A DNA stretch of 51,454 bases. Origin: Lysinibacillus parviboronicapiens (GTDB lineage Bacteria > Bacillota > Bacilli > Bacillales_A > Planococcaceae). Shown here one piece after another: positions 41,972 through 50,498 of the stretch. Position numbers and translations under genes: made by a program. The notes beneath the pieces are model-generated. The model did no database searches, was not told where the DNA came from, and saw nothing but the letters and a program-made list of their open reading frames with translations. The stretch is taken from the NCBI RefSeq assembly GCF_003049575.1, contig NZ_PYWI01000028.1, positions 1 through 51,454 on the forward strand. The letters run 5' to 3'. How positions within the stretch are numbered: position 1 is the stretch's first letter; each line of letters starts with the position of its first letter.

Positions 41972-43206
41972 ACTGGTATGCCTCCAAGTTTCTTTCTACT
42001 TACTTTTCCATTAGGCAGCTTTTCAATTTCATGAACAAACACAAACTCCATCGGAATTTGATATGGCGCGAGAAATTTCCGGCACCATTCTCTAAGCTCC
42101 ATATGATCGATCGGTTCACTAGACACATATTGTGCGCATACTCGCTCTCCTGATAAATTGTCTTGTTTCTTATATACAACTGCTTCAACTATTCTTGGGT
42201 CATCCATTAAAACGTTTTCAACTTCTTGCGGATACACATTCAAACCTGCTACATTAATCGTGTCATCCATTCTGGCAAGAAAAGAAAGAACATTATCTTC
42301 TATATAGCCAAGATCTTTTGTATAAATCGTTTGTGTAGACAATTCAATGATAATTTCGCTCGGTGTTTGTTTATCACCAGCTGTTACCTTGACATGAGGT
42401 AGGGGGTAGCCCATTTCTTTTGGATCTTCTACATTAGGATGAATCGCAACACAGCCGGATTCAGAGCATCCATACTGCTGTAACACTTGGCGAGATTTCT
42501 CTCTTAATGATGTTAACCAGCTATGCGGCATCATAGTTCCTGACGTCATCACACGATCAAATTGTTGATCAATAGGCAATAATTGACTTAATGTATAAAG
42601 TAACGCTGGCGCCGCATAAAGTATGTGCTTCGGGTATTCTTTTAGCTTTTTCAAAATATATTTAGGATTACTATTCGTAATAATCACCGGCTTTGCTCCC
42701 CTTCTTATGCAGGCCAAGACGCCACAAATGAATCCATAAGAATGAGTAACCGGACAAGCGACAACAGAATTTGTCAAGGAATCGACAGGTAACGTCTTCA
42801 CATAGCTGTCAAGCTCTTCTTCTACTGAACTCCACGTTCGTTCAATACATTTCGGAGCTCCTGTTGTACCTGAGCTCATTTGAACTAATACGCCTTCTTG
42901 GTTATTGGAATGATTTGATAGTTCAATGCAAGAATCGATCGATTGGAACAGCAACAGATGGCTACCTGCTGAAGAAGCAAGCCGCATAGTTCCCTCTTGT
43001 GGCGTCGCCGGATGGATGGGGACGACTGACCCACCTTTTTGGCGAATATATAAACAAAGAGCTATATATTGAAAAATATCATCCGTACAAATAGCTACTC
43101 TACGATTGTTACATTCTCTTAGATGAGATAAGCTTTCATATAGTTCAAATTGCTTCTCAATATCCTCTACTGTGTAAAATTGATCATTGACATAAAACAT
43201 CATCAT
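41968..43206 (-). CDS. asbC: 3,4-Dihydroxybenzoate-AMP ligase AsbC
   Basis: A 412-aa adenylating enzyme of the ANL superfamily. The phosphate loop is VQMSSGTTGAPKCIERT (about 108-124), ATP motifs are QYGCSESG and YTKDLGYIED, a hinge lies near MDDTIN-AG, and the C-terminal catalytic Lys is in LPNGKVSRKKL. It activates 3,4-dihydroxybenzoate as AMP ester and loads AsbD. Shorter than most ANL ligases, as known for AsbC. AAAGGGG precedes the start; overlaps asbB and asbD by four bases each. Confidence 0.93.
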   Translation of the reverse strand: MMMFYVNDQFYTVEDIEKQFELYESLSHLRECNNRRVAICTDDIFQYIALCLYIRQKGGSVVPIHPATPQEGTMRLASSAGSHLLLFQSIDSCIELSNHSNNQEGVLVQMSSGTTGAPKCIERTWSSVEEELDSYVKTLPVDSLTNSVVACPVTHSYGFICGVLACIRRGAKPVIITNSNPKYILKKLKEYPKHILYAAPALLYTLSQLLPIDQQFDRVMTSGTMMPHSWLTSLREKSRQVLQQYGCSESGCVAIHPNVEDPKEMGYPLPHVKVTAGDKQTPSEIIIELSTQTIYTKDLGYIEDNVLSFLARMDDTINVAGLNVYPQEVENVLMDDPRIVEAVVYKKQDNLSGERVCAQYVSSEPIDHMELREWCRKFLAPYQIPMEFVFVHEIEKLPNGKVSRKKLGGIPV

Positions 43207-44957
43207 TTCCCCTTTTTATCCGCTTGCGCCAACGTATTGCTGACGATATGCCGAAAATTACCTTCTTCTTGATTTTGAAGTTTCTTTGTAAGCAAAGATT
43301 CAACATAAATATGTGTGCGAGTATGCTGGAGCTGTTCATTTCTTGAGCATAATGATGGAAAACGTTCAAAGTGTTTCTGTATTCCGTCCCTAACTTGACG
43401 CCAAAAACGTGTTTCTGTATATCCATACTGCTCTTCTAGCAAATAAGACAGTTCACTCAAATGAAACACGAATAATGTATCCATAACTAACTCTCGTAAA
43501 GCTTCTATAGAAGACATCCAATAATATTGATCGACAGGCGCATCTTTAAAACGTTCGTGTATCGTTGCAAAGTCTGGAACGAGGCTTCTGTCTGCCAAAA
43601 ATTCCTCAATATATTCGATACTGTCATGGAAATCCCTCAGCACAACTCGCGTCGGCCACCCATTTTGATGTAATAAAATCATATTTTGCGCATGTGCCTC
43701 TACAGCAATGCCGTGAGCGACAAGCAAGTGCCACACAGGAATAACACTCACATCGATCAAGCGCTTTACCCACTCCTCCGTTCCATATCGGACAAGCCAA
43801 TCATCGATAAACGGACGCCCATCTTTCTCCATCATCATTAGCACCGTAAACGGTACTGCTTCCTCTTCATCTTTCATATACAAGCGCACACTTTCTCGCC
43901 ATATGGACCCAAGCTGACCTTCTAGTTTTGTGCTATGTTTTTTTTCATTCGGTTCAAAAATAATCCCTGCATATTCTTGCAGTACAATAAGTGACGCTTC
44001 CTTTTGTAAATAGACGTCTAATTGAATCACTTGTTTAAGCCATGCTGAAATATGAGGAGCGGCACAAACAGCATGACCATGTAACTTTCGTAATGAAGAG
44101 CTATTCACCAAATTCATCGAGCATTTTAATTGCGCCTTTTTAGGATTTGAAAAATTCCATAATGTTCGCACCGATTGGGTTGCCCGATAGTATTCTCCTT
44201 CCACATCTAGAGCAATCAAATCTTTTTGCTCCATTAATCCCGCTAGTTCATGTTTCATGTTATGCCACTGCCAAGGATGAACCGGCAAAAACGTATATTC
44301 TTCATATGTTCCATCGAATACTGCAAGCTTTGCAAGAAGCTCTCCCCACAGCAACTGCCCTAATTCCCTTTTCCAAAAGTTCTCTTCCTCTTCAAGAACA
44401 GTGATTCGTACGTAGCTTCTTCTCACTGCAATCCATTGAAGGGTAAATGATTGTTTTGCCTCAGGGCCATAGTCTTTATGGTCGTCGATGGTAAAACCGG
44501 TTCTTGATTTAAAACAAGGGTGATATGGATGTCCTTCAATGATTTCTGATTCTAATTCTTCATAGCTCGAATTTCTTCTTGACATTGGCATTTGGAGATG
44601 ACGTTCATTCCATTGACAAAGCTTATTCGTTAAATAGAGCTCTTTCAGTAATCGAGCTTTGTCTCCACATGTTGAAGGTAATTCATCTACTAGATCCTCA
44701 AGCGTTGCCTCTCGTAACATTTCATCTTTTCCTACTAGAAAAATGCTCTCTCCATTTATTCGGATGCGATCAAATGCCATTCTTTTTCCTTCACAACGAT
44801 AGGTGCACTTCTTTCTAGCAAGAGTAAAGATTGAAGTCCCTTTATTCAGACGAGTTTCTTCATATTTAATTAGTCCTTCAAAAATCATTGCTTCTACAAG
44901 TTGCCGCCTTACACGTAGCTCTCCTTGTTTAGAAGCTAAAGGATGCAGCTGCTGCAT
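43203..44957 (-). CDS. asbB: NIS siderophore synthetase AsbB
   Basis: A 584-aa NRPS-independent siderophore synthetase of the IucA/IucC family, which makes the second citrate amide of petrobactin. ATP/substrate motifs include IIEGHPYHPCFKSRTGF, FLPVHPWQW, then a TRSV-type segment (ATQSVRTLWNFS), KCSMNL, and VEAHAQNMIL with RDFHDSIE near the C-terminus. The ATG at 44957 follows GAGGAGG with 6-base spacing; the longer frame to 45020 has no such site. It overlaps asbA by 29 bases. Confidence 0.93.
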   Translation of the reverse strand: MQQLHPLASKQGELRVRRQLVEAMIFEGLIKYEETRLNKGTSIFTLARKKCTYRCEGKRMAFDRIRINGESIFLVGKDEMLREATLEDLVDELPSTCGDKARLLKELYLTNKLCQWNERHLQMPMSRRNSSYEELESEIIEGHPYHPCFKSRTGFTIDDHKDYGPEAKQSFTLQWIAVRRSYVRITVLEEEENFWKRELGQLLWGELLAKLAVFDGTYEEYTFLPVHPWQWHNMKHELAGLMEQKDLIALDVEGEYYRATQSVRTLWNFSNPKKAQLKCSMNLVNSSSLRKLHGHAVCAAPHISAWLKQVIQLDVYLQKEASLIVLQEYAGIIFEPNEKKHSTKLEGQLGSIWRESVRLYMKDEEEAVPFTVLMMMEKDGRPFIDDWLVRYGTEEWVKRLIDVSVIPVWHLLVAHGIAVEAHAQNMILLHQNGWPTRVVLRDFHDSIEYIEEFLADRSLVPDFATIHERFKDAPVDQYYWMSSIEALRELVMDTLFVFHLSELSYLLEEQYGYTETRFWRQVRDGIQKHFERFPSLCSRNEQLQHTRTHIYVESLLTKKLQNQEEGNFRHIVSNTLAQADKKGK

Positions 44958-46764
44958 ACTCTGCCTCCTCATACTGAAGAGCAAACGGATTGGGAATTTT
45001 CGTATACACCGCTTGTTCAAATTCAGCTTCTAGTTCATCTACATCATGAAACCTTGTTAATAAATTTGCTTTGTATGCAAGCTGATCTTGTTTTAGAATA
45101 TTACTAACAAATGCCTTCCCGAGACCTGTAAATTCTTTTTCTAATACGTGCAGTTGATCGATCGACCACTTCAAAAGAATTTTTTCATCAATTAGCTGAT
45201 CTGCTCCAAATCGGGCAATAATGGGAAACAATTGATTCAAAAACAAATAATATGTAAATCTGTCATGAATCAGACCATCTTCGTAAAATAGCTCTTCTGT
45301 TTCGTGTAAAGAAGGCTCTATTGAAAGAAGTTCATCTTTATTTGTTTTTGATAAGTAATAGCCTTGGTTATCACGATAATAATAAGTGGTTGGATAACCT
45401 GAAGAAATGTTTAACACACTATTTTGCTGATGTGCTTCGAGAGCTATCCCATACTCATCGTATAACCTTAATAGTGGGTCAATCGCACATTTCCAATAGA
45501 CTTTAAACCAATCTAAACTTACGCTTTCTAATGAGCGACATTCTGATTGAGAGATTTTCGTGATAAGCTGACACAGTCTCGATTTTTCATTTGGCAGAGG
45601 CTCTTGAACAAGAGCGGCGATCATGCAGATTCCTTCATTATGTTCTTTAGGAAAGACGTTTGAGCGAAAAATAACCTCGAAGCCTGATTCCGTCAGATTT
45701 GGAAACTCAACGGTGATATAGGCTGGGTCATCAATCATCTGAAAAGATGAATGGTTCTGTAAGAAATCAATCTTATTCATTAACCGAGCCATAACAATTC
45801 CAGCTTTTAGTTCATGAGTTCGATTTACCCTCAAAGAATTTGTTATTTTGACAGGAATTGAAAACTTATACATCATTTCTTCATTTGAGCTATATACCGT
45901 TCTTATCGAAGAGGTTGCTGTATAAAATGCCCCAAGCGCACCTTCGTATTTTATCAATCCTTCAGCAAGCGCTTTTTTAACATACTGTTGCTGTAAAAGC
46001 CACTGTGCTTGAAGCGGATGCATCGGAATGAGGCAATCCTTCTCTGACATAACAAAATCACATTGTGATTTTGTTAGAGACTGTGAGATGAGTTCACTCG
46101 CACTTTTTTCTAATACAGAGGACTCTTTGACAATTTTACGGTCGACACGAAAATAGTGAAGCTGGAAAGAACCTTGTAGCTCTGGAGCAAAACTCGTTTG
46201 TAGCCAATTTGCCATCCCTTGTCTGCTTTTAGGTGTCGGATGAAGCCAATGTCCAAATAACAGAGACTGCTCAGCTTCAATAAATGTAGCGTTAGCTCCA
46301 TCTTGTTTCTTATTTTTCAAGCTCTTTTCAATATAATTTGCCATCGTTTGATAGCTCTCCATTATGCGAAGTATGAGTTCATCAAAATGGGAAGAAAGCC
46401 CAGGACATCCATCCACCTTAGCCATTAAATGTAGTTCTTGAATGAGCGTGATGAGTATCGTTAGTTTATCTTCGAGAAGCCATTGTTTTTGATTTGTACA
46501 ATACTTCAACGAGACACCAAATAAATGTCTGCCAACAAGAGATTTGTACCCCACACCAAATGCAAAACGAGTGTTTTGTATTGGCAACTCAAGCTCTAAC
46601 ATATGTGCCTCTGTAATCAGGATAGAGAGACGCTGTTCTTTTACCCACTCCTCCTTTTTGACCCAATGTCCGCTACTCACTTCTCGTATATAACAATTCA
46701 TAAACGCCTGAAACGTTGCATTTTCTGCAATCTGTTTAGCAATCTGTTGCATGTAATTAACCAT
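44929..46764 (-). CDS. asbA: NIS siderophore synthetase AsbA
   Basis: A 611-aa IucA/IucC-family enzyme that joins citrate to spermidine in the first step of petrobactin assembly. Motifs: HWLHPTPKSRQGM near residue 175, IPMHPLQAQWL, TATSSIRTVYS, KITNSLRVNR, EAHQQNSVL and YYRDNQG. First gene of the operon; starts at 46764 or the ATG at 46752, both served by AAAGGATGG. Two perfect Fur boxes lie upstream at 46793 and 46917. Uptake genes for petrobactin are not in this window. Confidence 0.93.
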   Translation of the reverse strand: MVNYMQQIAKQIAENATFQAFMNCYIREVSSGHWVKKEEWVKEQRLSILITEAHMLELELPIQNTRFAFGVGYKSLVGRHLFGVSLKYCTNQKQWLLEDKLTILITLIQELHLMAKVDGCPGLSSHFDELILRIMESYQTMANYIEKSLKNKKQDGANATFIEAEQSLLFGHWLHPTPKSRQGMANWLQTSFAPELQGSFQLHYFRVDRKIVKESSVLEKSASELISQSLTKSQCDFVMSEKDCLIPMHPLQAQWLLQQQYVKKALAEGLIKYEGALGAFYTATSSIRTVYSSNEEMMYKFSIPVKITNSLRVNRTHELKAGIVMARLMNKIDFLQNHSSFQMIDDPAYITVEFPNLTESGFEVIFRSNVFPKEHNEGICMIAALVQEPLPNEKSRLCQLITKISQSECRSLESVSLDWFKVYWKCAIDPLLRLYDEYGIALEAHQQNSVLNISSGYPTTYYYRDNQGYYLSKTNKDELLSIEPSLHETEELFYEDGLIHDRFTYYLFLNQLFPIIARFGADQLIDEKILLKWSIDQLHVLEKEFTGLGKAFVSNILKQDQLAYKANLLTRFHDVDELEAEFEQAVYTKIPNPFALQYEEAEYAAAASFSF

Positions 46765-46792
46765 CCTTTCACAGAGCCTTTTCCCTAGTAAA

Positions 46793-46807
46793 TGATAATG
46801 ATTATCA
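46793..46807 (-). promoter_or_regulatory. Perfect Fur box 29 bases before asbA
   Basis: TGATAATGATTATCA matches the 7-1-7 Fur box at 15 of 15 positions. It should silence the petrobactin operon when iron is sufficient. Confidence 0.93.
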
Positions 46808-46816
46808 TTAGATGTT

Positions 46817-46847
46817 AAAAAAATTAGTCTTCCTCATTAGAAAGACT
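46817..46847 (-). terminator. Terminator-like hairpin between the two Fur boxes
   Basis: AGTCTTTC pairs with GGAAGACT (one T-G pair) around a short loop, followed by AAT7 on the minus strand. No gene ends here. It could be an attenuator, or the end of a short Fur-controlled RNA that starts near the distal Fur box. Confidence 0.6.
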
Positions 46848-46916
46848 GATAAAAAAAATGGAACAAATGTGTTGCTAACAAATGATACACGTAGATTAAT
46901 AGCTATGCACCTTTGT

Positions 46917-46931
46917 TGATAATGATTATCA
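46917..46931. promoter_or_regulatory. Second perfect Fur box, 153 bases before asbA
   Basis: TGATAATGATTATCA again matches 15 of 15. It may serve a distal asb promoter, a small RNA on the minus strand, or the + strand gene at 47121. The remainder of 46765-47120 has no credible gene; a short + strand frame at 46913-47116 overlaps this box and has no start signals. Confidence 0.9.
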
Positions 46932-47120
46932 ATATCAACCATAATTACATATTACAGGAAAGACACAAACGGCTCAACTGGTCTAAAGGCCTATATAACG
47001 ATACAAGTCTCTTAAAAGGAATTCCGAACAGAATAAAAGCCCAACATAGAAAATATTATATTAAGCTAGCAAAAATTAGTATAAAGGTGATAATATATTG
47101 TTATAAAGGGGGATGAAAAC

Positions 47121-47519
47121 ATGGGGAAACTAAGCAAACGTAATATTCTATGGATTATACCGATTGGCATTTTAGGGGTGTTTTGGTATTTTTACGGTCC
47201 ACAAAAGGATATTACGGATAATGAATATATTACATATGTTAAAAACTATTCGATAGAAAATAGTAACGAAACATTCGACACAGCATTTTCCTCAACATGT
47301 AAAAATCCATATTGGGTCTATTTCGAAACCCAAAAGGGACAAGATGTTGTGGAATTCGAGGGAGATTGTCCAGTCAATAATGAAGAAGCTAAAGTAAATG
47401 TCCAATTTTTAGTGGATCGTGATAGAACAAATGTGAAGTATGGTGCCATGCTTGTGGATAGTAAAATGCAAGAGGAAGCTGATCGAGATAAGTTTCTTCT
47501 AGCATTAGCTAACGACTAA
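47121..47519 (+). CDS. Small membrane-anchored or secreted protein of unknown function
   Basis: 132 aa behind a strong AAAGGGGG site. One N-terminal hydrophobic helix at about 8-25 (ILWIIPIGILGVFWYFYG) is followed by an acidic extracellular region with two Cys (SSTCKNPYWVYF and FEGDCPVNN) that could form a disulfide. It is not a lipoprotein. No family recognised. It lies 190 bases after the distal Fur box, so iron control is possible but not shown. A strong terminator follows. Confidence 0.7.
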   Translation: MGKLSKRNILWIIPIGILGVFWYFYGPQKDITDNEYITYVKNYSIENSNETFDTAFSSTCKNPYWVYFETQKGQDVVEFEGDCPVNNEEAKVNVQFLVDRDRTNVKYGAMLVDSKMQEEADRDKFLLALAND

Positions 47520-47546
47520 ATATGGGTCTTCAACAATCGGTTGAAC

Positions 47547-47596
47547 AAAAAAACCATGCACTAAACAAAGCTATTTTGTTTAATGGATGGTTTTTT
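47547..47596 (+). terminator. Long intrinsic terminator
   Basis: AACCAT-CACTAAACAAA pairs with TTTTGTTTA-TG-ATGGTT in a long stem with a small bulge, A7 in front and T6 behind. It can act on both strands. Confidence 0.85.
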
Positions 47597-47882
47597 AGAT
47601 GATGTTGTGTTGGACACTGTTCGAAGGATGTATATTCATGATAAAATGTCGTTCAAACACCCGAATTTCCTTATTTAATTTACTAATAGCTAGTTCCAGT
47701 TGTTCATAGTTAGCCAGTTGGCTTGTGCTACTCTGATGACTTGGTATTGTTTTTTTAGCGCAGCCTGCCCTGCGTATAGACTCGCTAGTAAATCCAACTT
47801 CCAAAAATATACCGTTCTCTTTTGTATTTCCAATTTTTGATGCCTCCAAACCCATTACTTTATCATTATCAAACACGATCAA
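47595..47882 (-). CDS. Doubtful protein of unknown function, perhaps a remnant
   Basis: A 95-aa frame opening at a TTG with only a poor GGAAATGA upstream. The second half (YEQLELAISKLNKEIRVFER) looks like a coiled-coil helix, and the first part has no motif. It could be the tail of an accessory protein of a mobile element or a chance frame. I do not recognise it. Confidence 0.3.
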   Translation of the reverse strand: MIVFDNDKVMGLEASKIGNTKENGIFLEVGFTSESIRRAGCAKKTIPSHQSSTSQLANYEQLELAISKLNKEIRVFERHFIMNIHPSNSVQHNII

Positions 47883-48345
47883 TCATTTCCAGCTAGCACT
47901 ATAACCAGGATCACCATGTTCAAACCATAGCTAAATCATCATTTATTACCATATTTTAGGTTGAATTCACAATTAGCAGAATTCTCCCCTTTAGCAGTGA
48001 TTGTTAGCCAACGAGTAAATAAAAATTGGCTTGTCCAAGCATATGACGCCCTATACGGTGGGGCCTTTTTTATTTCTTGTTATCTGACAAGTTGAATGGG
48101 TGCCATATATGGTTTTGTGCGTTATTTATAAAAAATTGAGTATTTTAAAAGTAATTACCATTTTTGTCTTTTAAAAAATAGTAAAAAGTCTTATAATCAG
48201 ATTATCTATGCACTCCTACTGAAAGTTAAAAAGGTAAATTATCATGTCATCCTATCAACGTATACTTATAATGGTCCCGCCGTTTCCCTAGCTAGGGTCT
48301 AATTACTTTTCGTCATTAGACCATGCTTGTAGGAGGGCAAAGAAA
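47883..48345 (+). other. 463-bp spacer with a terminator and a hairpin leader
   Basis: No gene seen. A + strand terminator lies at about 48047-48075 (GCCC / GGGGC stem, T6), with no recognised transcript before it. The end carries the leader of the MFS gene: a perfect palindrome CCCTAGCTAGGG (48286-48297) overlaps by two bases an 8-bp hairpin GGTCTAAT / ATTAGACC (48296-48322), just ahead of AGGAGG at 48331. The two folds exclude each other, which is the design of some inducible resistance leaders. Confidence 0.5.
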
Positions 48346-49527
48346 TTGAATAAATATACTGCACCATCTTTACTTTTAATGATTGTTCTTGTGGCTTTTC
48401 CACAAATTAGTGAGACAATCTATACACCATCATTACCAGATATAGCGGTTGCACTCGGCGCTTCCAATAGTTCCGTACAGTTAACCTTAAGCATCTATTT
48501 TATTGGGTTTGCGCTTGGCGTTTTTTGCTGGGGCTGGCTTTCTGATTTCATTGGCAGAAGACCCGCAATGTTGGGCGGTTTAATAGTTTACGGCATTGGC
48601 AGTTTAATGTGTTTTTACGCTGAGTCTATTACTTTCTTGCTAGTTAGCCGATTCATTCAAGCTTTTGGAGCAGCTACTGGTTCAGTCATTACACAAACCA
48701 TTTTGCGTGAAAGTCTCTCAGGCAGTAAACGACATGCCATGTTTGCACAAATATCAGCAGTGATTGCCTTTACCCCTGCTATAGGACCACTTATTGGCGG
48801 TTGGGTCGATCAAGCCCTTGGTTTCAAAGCTGTTTTTTGTGTACTGATAATCATGAGTATTTTGTTGTTTATATATGCTTATTGCAAGTTACCTGAAACG
48901 ACAAATGTTTCAACTAGAAAACGAATTGCTATTTACCCCGTAGTGAAGCGAATCATTTCATCACCGCAAGTGGTCGTTTTTGGACTAGTCATTGGCGGAA
49001 TAAATGGGATTTTATTCAGTTACTACGCTGAGGCACCTTTTATATTTATAGAACACTTTCATATTTCTCCTGGGCTCTATGGTTTCTTAGGAATCGTCGT
49101 GGCATTGGCATCTATTTTTGGTGCTATGATTTCTAAAAAGCTCGTATCTATTTGGCAACCAGAAAAAATTATTCACCTTGGCTGTTGCGTAATGACTATT
49201 GGCTCTTTATTACTAACACTCGTCACTACAGTTGCTATTCTACCAAATATCGTGTTAATGATAAGTATATTAACGTTTATATTTATCCTGTTATTGGGAG
49301 CTGGCATTGCGTTACCGAACTGTTTAAGTCTGGCGCTCGTAAATTTCCAAGATGTAGTGGGAACAGCTGGAGCTATTTTCAGTTTAGGTTATTACTTGTT
49401 AGTAAGTCTCGTCACATTCGGTATGAGTTTTCTTCATAATGGTTCATTGTATACAATGCCACTATATTTCTTGATAATGTCCATCATCATGTGGGCACTT
49501 GGGAAAAAATATATTTTAACAAGCTAA
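48346..49527 (+). CDS. Bcr/CflA-type MFS multidrug exporter
   Basis: A 393-aa protein with twelve membrane helices. The N-terminus SETIYTPSLPDIAVALGAS and the TM2-TM3 loop GWLSDFIGRRPAMLGG are the DHA1 Bcr/CflA signature, and FIQAFGAATGSVITQ (TM4) and AVIAFTPAIGPLIGG (motif C, antiporter type) complete it. Proton-driven export of drugs or of metabolites such as siderophores is possible. It starts at a TTG with AGGAGG. It is near the petrobactin operon but opposite in direction and without a clear Fur box. Confidence 0.9.
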   Translation: MNKYTAPSLLLMIVLVAFPQISETIYTPSLPDIAVALGASNSSVQLTLSIYFIGFALGVFCWGWLSDFIGRRPAMLGGLIVYGIGSLMCFYAESITFLLVSRFIQAFGAATGSVITQTILRESLSGSKRHAMFAQISAVIAFTPAIGPLIGGWVDQALGFKAVFCVLIIMSILLFIYAYCKLPETTNVSTRKRIAIYPVVKRIISSPQVVVFGLVIGGINGILFSYYAEAPFIFIEHFHISPGLYGFLGIVVALASIFGAMISKKLVSIWQPEKIIHLGCCVMTIGSLLLTLVTTVAILPNIVLMISILTFIFILLLGAGIALPNCLSLALVNFQDVVGTAGAIFSLGYYLLVSLVTFGMSFLHNGSLYTMPLYFLIMSIIMWALGKKYILTS

Positions 49528-49536
49528 ACTCCAGAC

Positions 49537-49566
49537 GCCACCCTATTTAATAATGGGGTGGCTTTC
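49537..49566 (+). terminator. Hairpin after the MFS exporter gene
   Basis: CCACCC pairs with GGGTGG around an AT-rich loop, followed by a short CTTTCC. The T run is weak, so strength is uncertain. Confidence 0.6.
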
Positions 49567-49649
49567 CATTGAAGCGAGTTACCGATGTAGATATCAATTC
49601 GAGGATTCAACACGTTATTTGTCCAATTTAACATGTGATTTTTCTGCAT

Positions 49650-49679
49650 AAAAAACCTCCACATTAATGATATGGGAGG
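49650..49679 (-). terminator. Intrinsic terminator after the 169-aa gene
   Basis: CCTCC pairs with GGAGG around a 14-base loop and is followed by T6 on the minus strand, 7 bases after the stop. Confidence 0.75.
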
Positions 49680-49686
49680 CTATGGA

Positions 49687-50196
49687 TTATTTAAAATAAT
49701 AATTCACTACTTCTTCTGCTGAATAGAACGTCACATTATTTTGGGTCCTATAAATGACATTTGCAACACGACACGCATCTTGGAGATTTTTAGCGTAATT
49801 CAATTTATCACTCATTTGCTCCAAAAATTCAGAAAAACCGTCCATATAATTCGAATTGGTCTGTGCATTCTTGTTGTGTTTAATATCTAAAATAATGGAA
49901 AGCCTATCTTCGGCAAAATTATTAAAATTTATAAAAAAACATTCTTCCAAGTCTTTTGAATGTTTATCGACATTAACAGTAGCCTCTTTATATTTTGCAA
50001 TTAAACCAGTCTGCGTTAATGTAACAGTAAAGCCACTCTCAACTAAACGCTTGTTTACAGCATCCAAGAATTTATCCACCTCGGAAGTCATTTTAGGCGA
50101 AACAGTCGTTTTTTTTAAATCTTCGCAGTTTTTGTAAATCGCATCAATTTCCTCTTGTTTATCAATCAGTAGTTTTAAATTTGAAACTGTATACAC
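49687..50196 (-). CDS. Protein of unknown function
   Basis: A 169-aa soluble protein, starting at a GTG behind GGGGAG. The N-terminal half is helical and charged (LLIDKQEEIDAIYKNCED, then EVDKFLDAVNKRL); the middle has beta-like FTVTLTQTGLIAKYKEATVN, and the end is helical again. No signal peptide or known motif. It has its own terminator. No context points to a function. Confidence 0.6.
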   Translation of the reverse strand: MYTVSNLKLLIDKQEEIDAIYKNCEDLKKTTVSPKMTSEVDKFLDAVNKRLVESGFTVTLTQTGLIAKYKEATVNVDKHSKDLEECFFINFNNFAEDRLSIILDIKHNKNAQTNSNYMDGFSEFLEQMSDKLNYAKNLQDACRVANVIYRTQNNVTFYSAEEVVNYYFK

Positions 50197-50498
50197 AGTA
50201 AATCTCCCCTTTTTAATAAGTTCGACAAAAGGAAAGATTTTTAATCAAGAAGAGTGAAACCTTGTCATGACATTGCTTATCTCTCCGACTTTTCAGTAAT
50301 ATTTATGTTTGTAAATAATGTTCAAGATAGTCTTGAATAAGCCACTCGACTGTCTTGCATTGATTATCACCCCATATCACTTAGATACTGTAGTTTTTCA
50401 TCGAGAATCCGCCCAATAACCGTGATTATTTTTTTATTGAGGGTATACCATACTTGAAGTAATATATCTTGATACACCTGAATTCGTCGATACTCACT
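50197..50498. other. 302-bp spacer, nothing recognised
   Basis: AT-rich spacer between the SDR gene stop and the start of the 169-aa gene. I see no gene, RNA or strong terminator in it. Confidence 0.5.

Noticed and set aside
46913..47116. 67-codon + strand frame
   Set aside because: It starts inside the distal Fur box, has no ribosome binding site and its composition is simple AT-rich translation.
48346..49527. MFS exporter as a dedicated petrobactin exporter
   Set aside because: It is near the asb operon but in opposite direction, separated by other genes, and has no clear Fur box. A GATAAT/ATTAT sequence near 48190 has the wrong spacing. The general Bcr/CflA assignment is kept.
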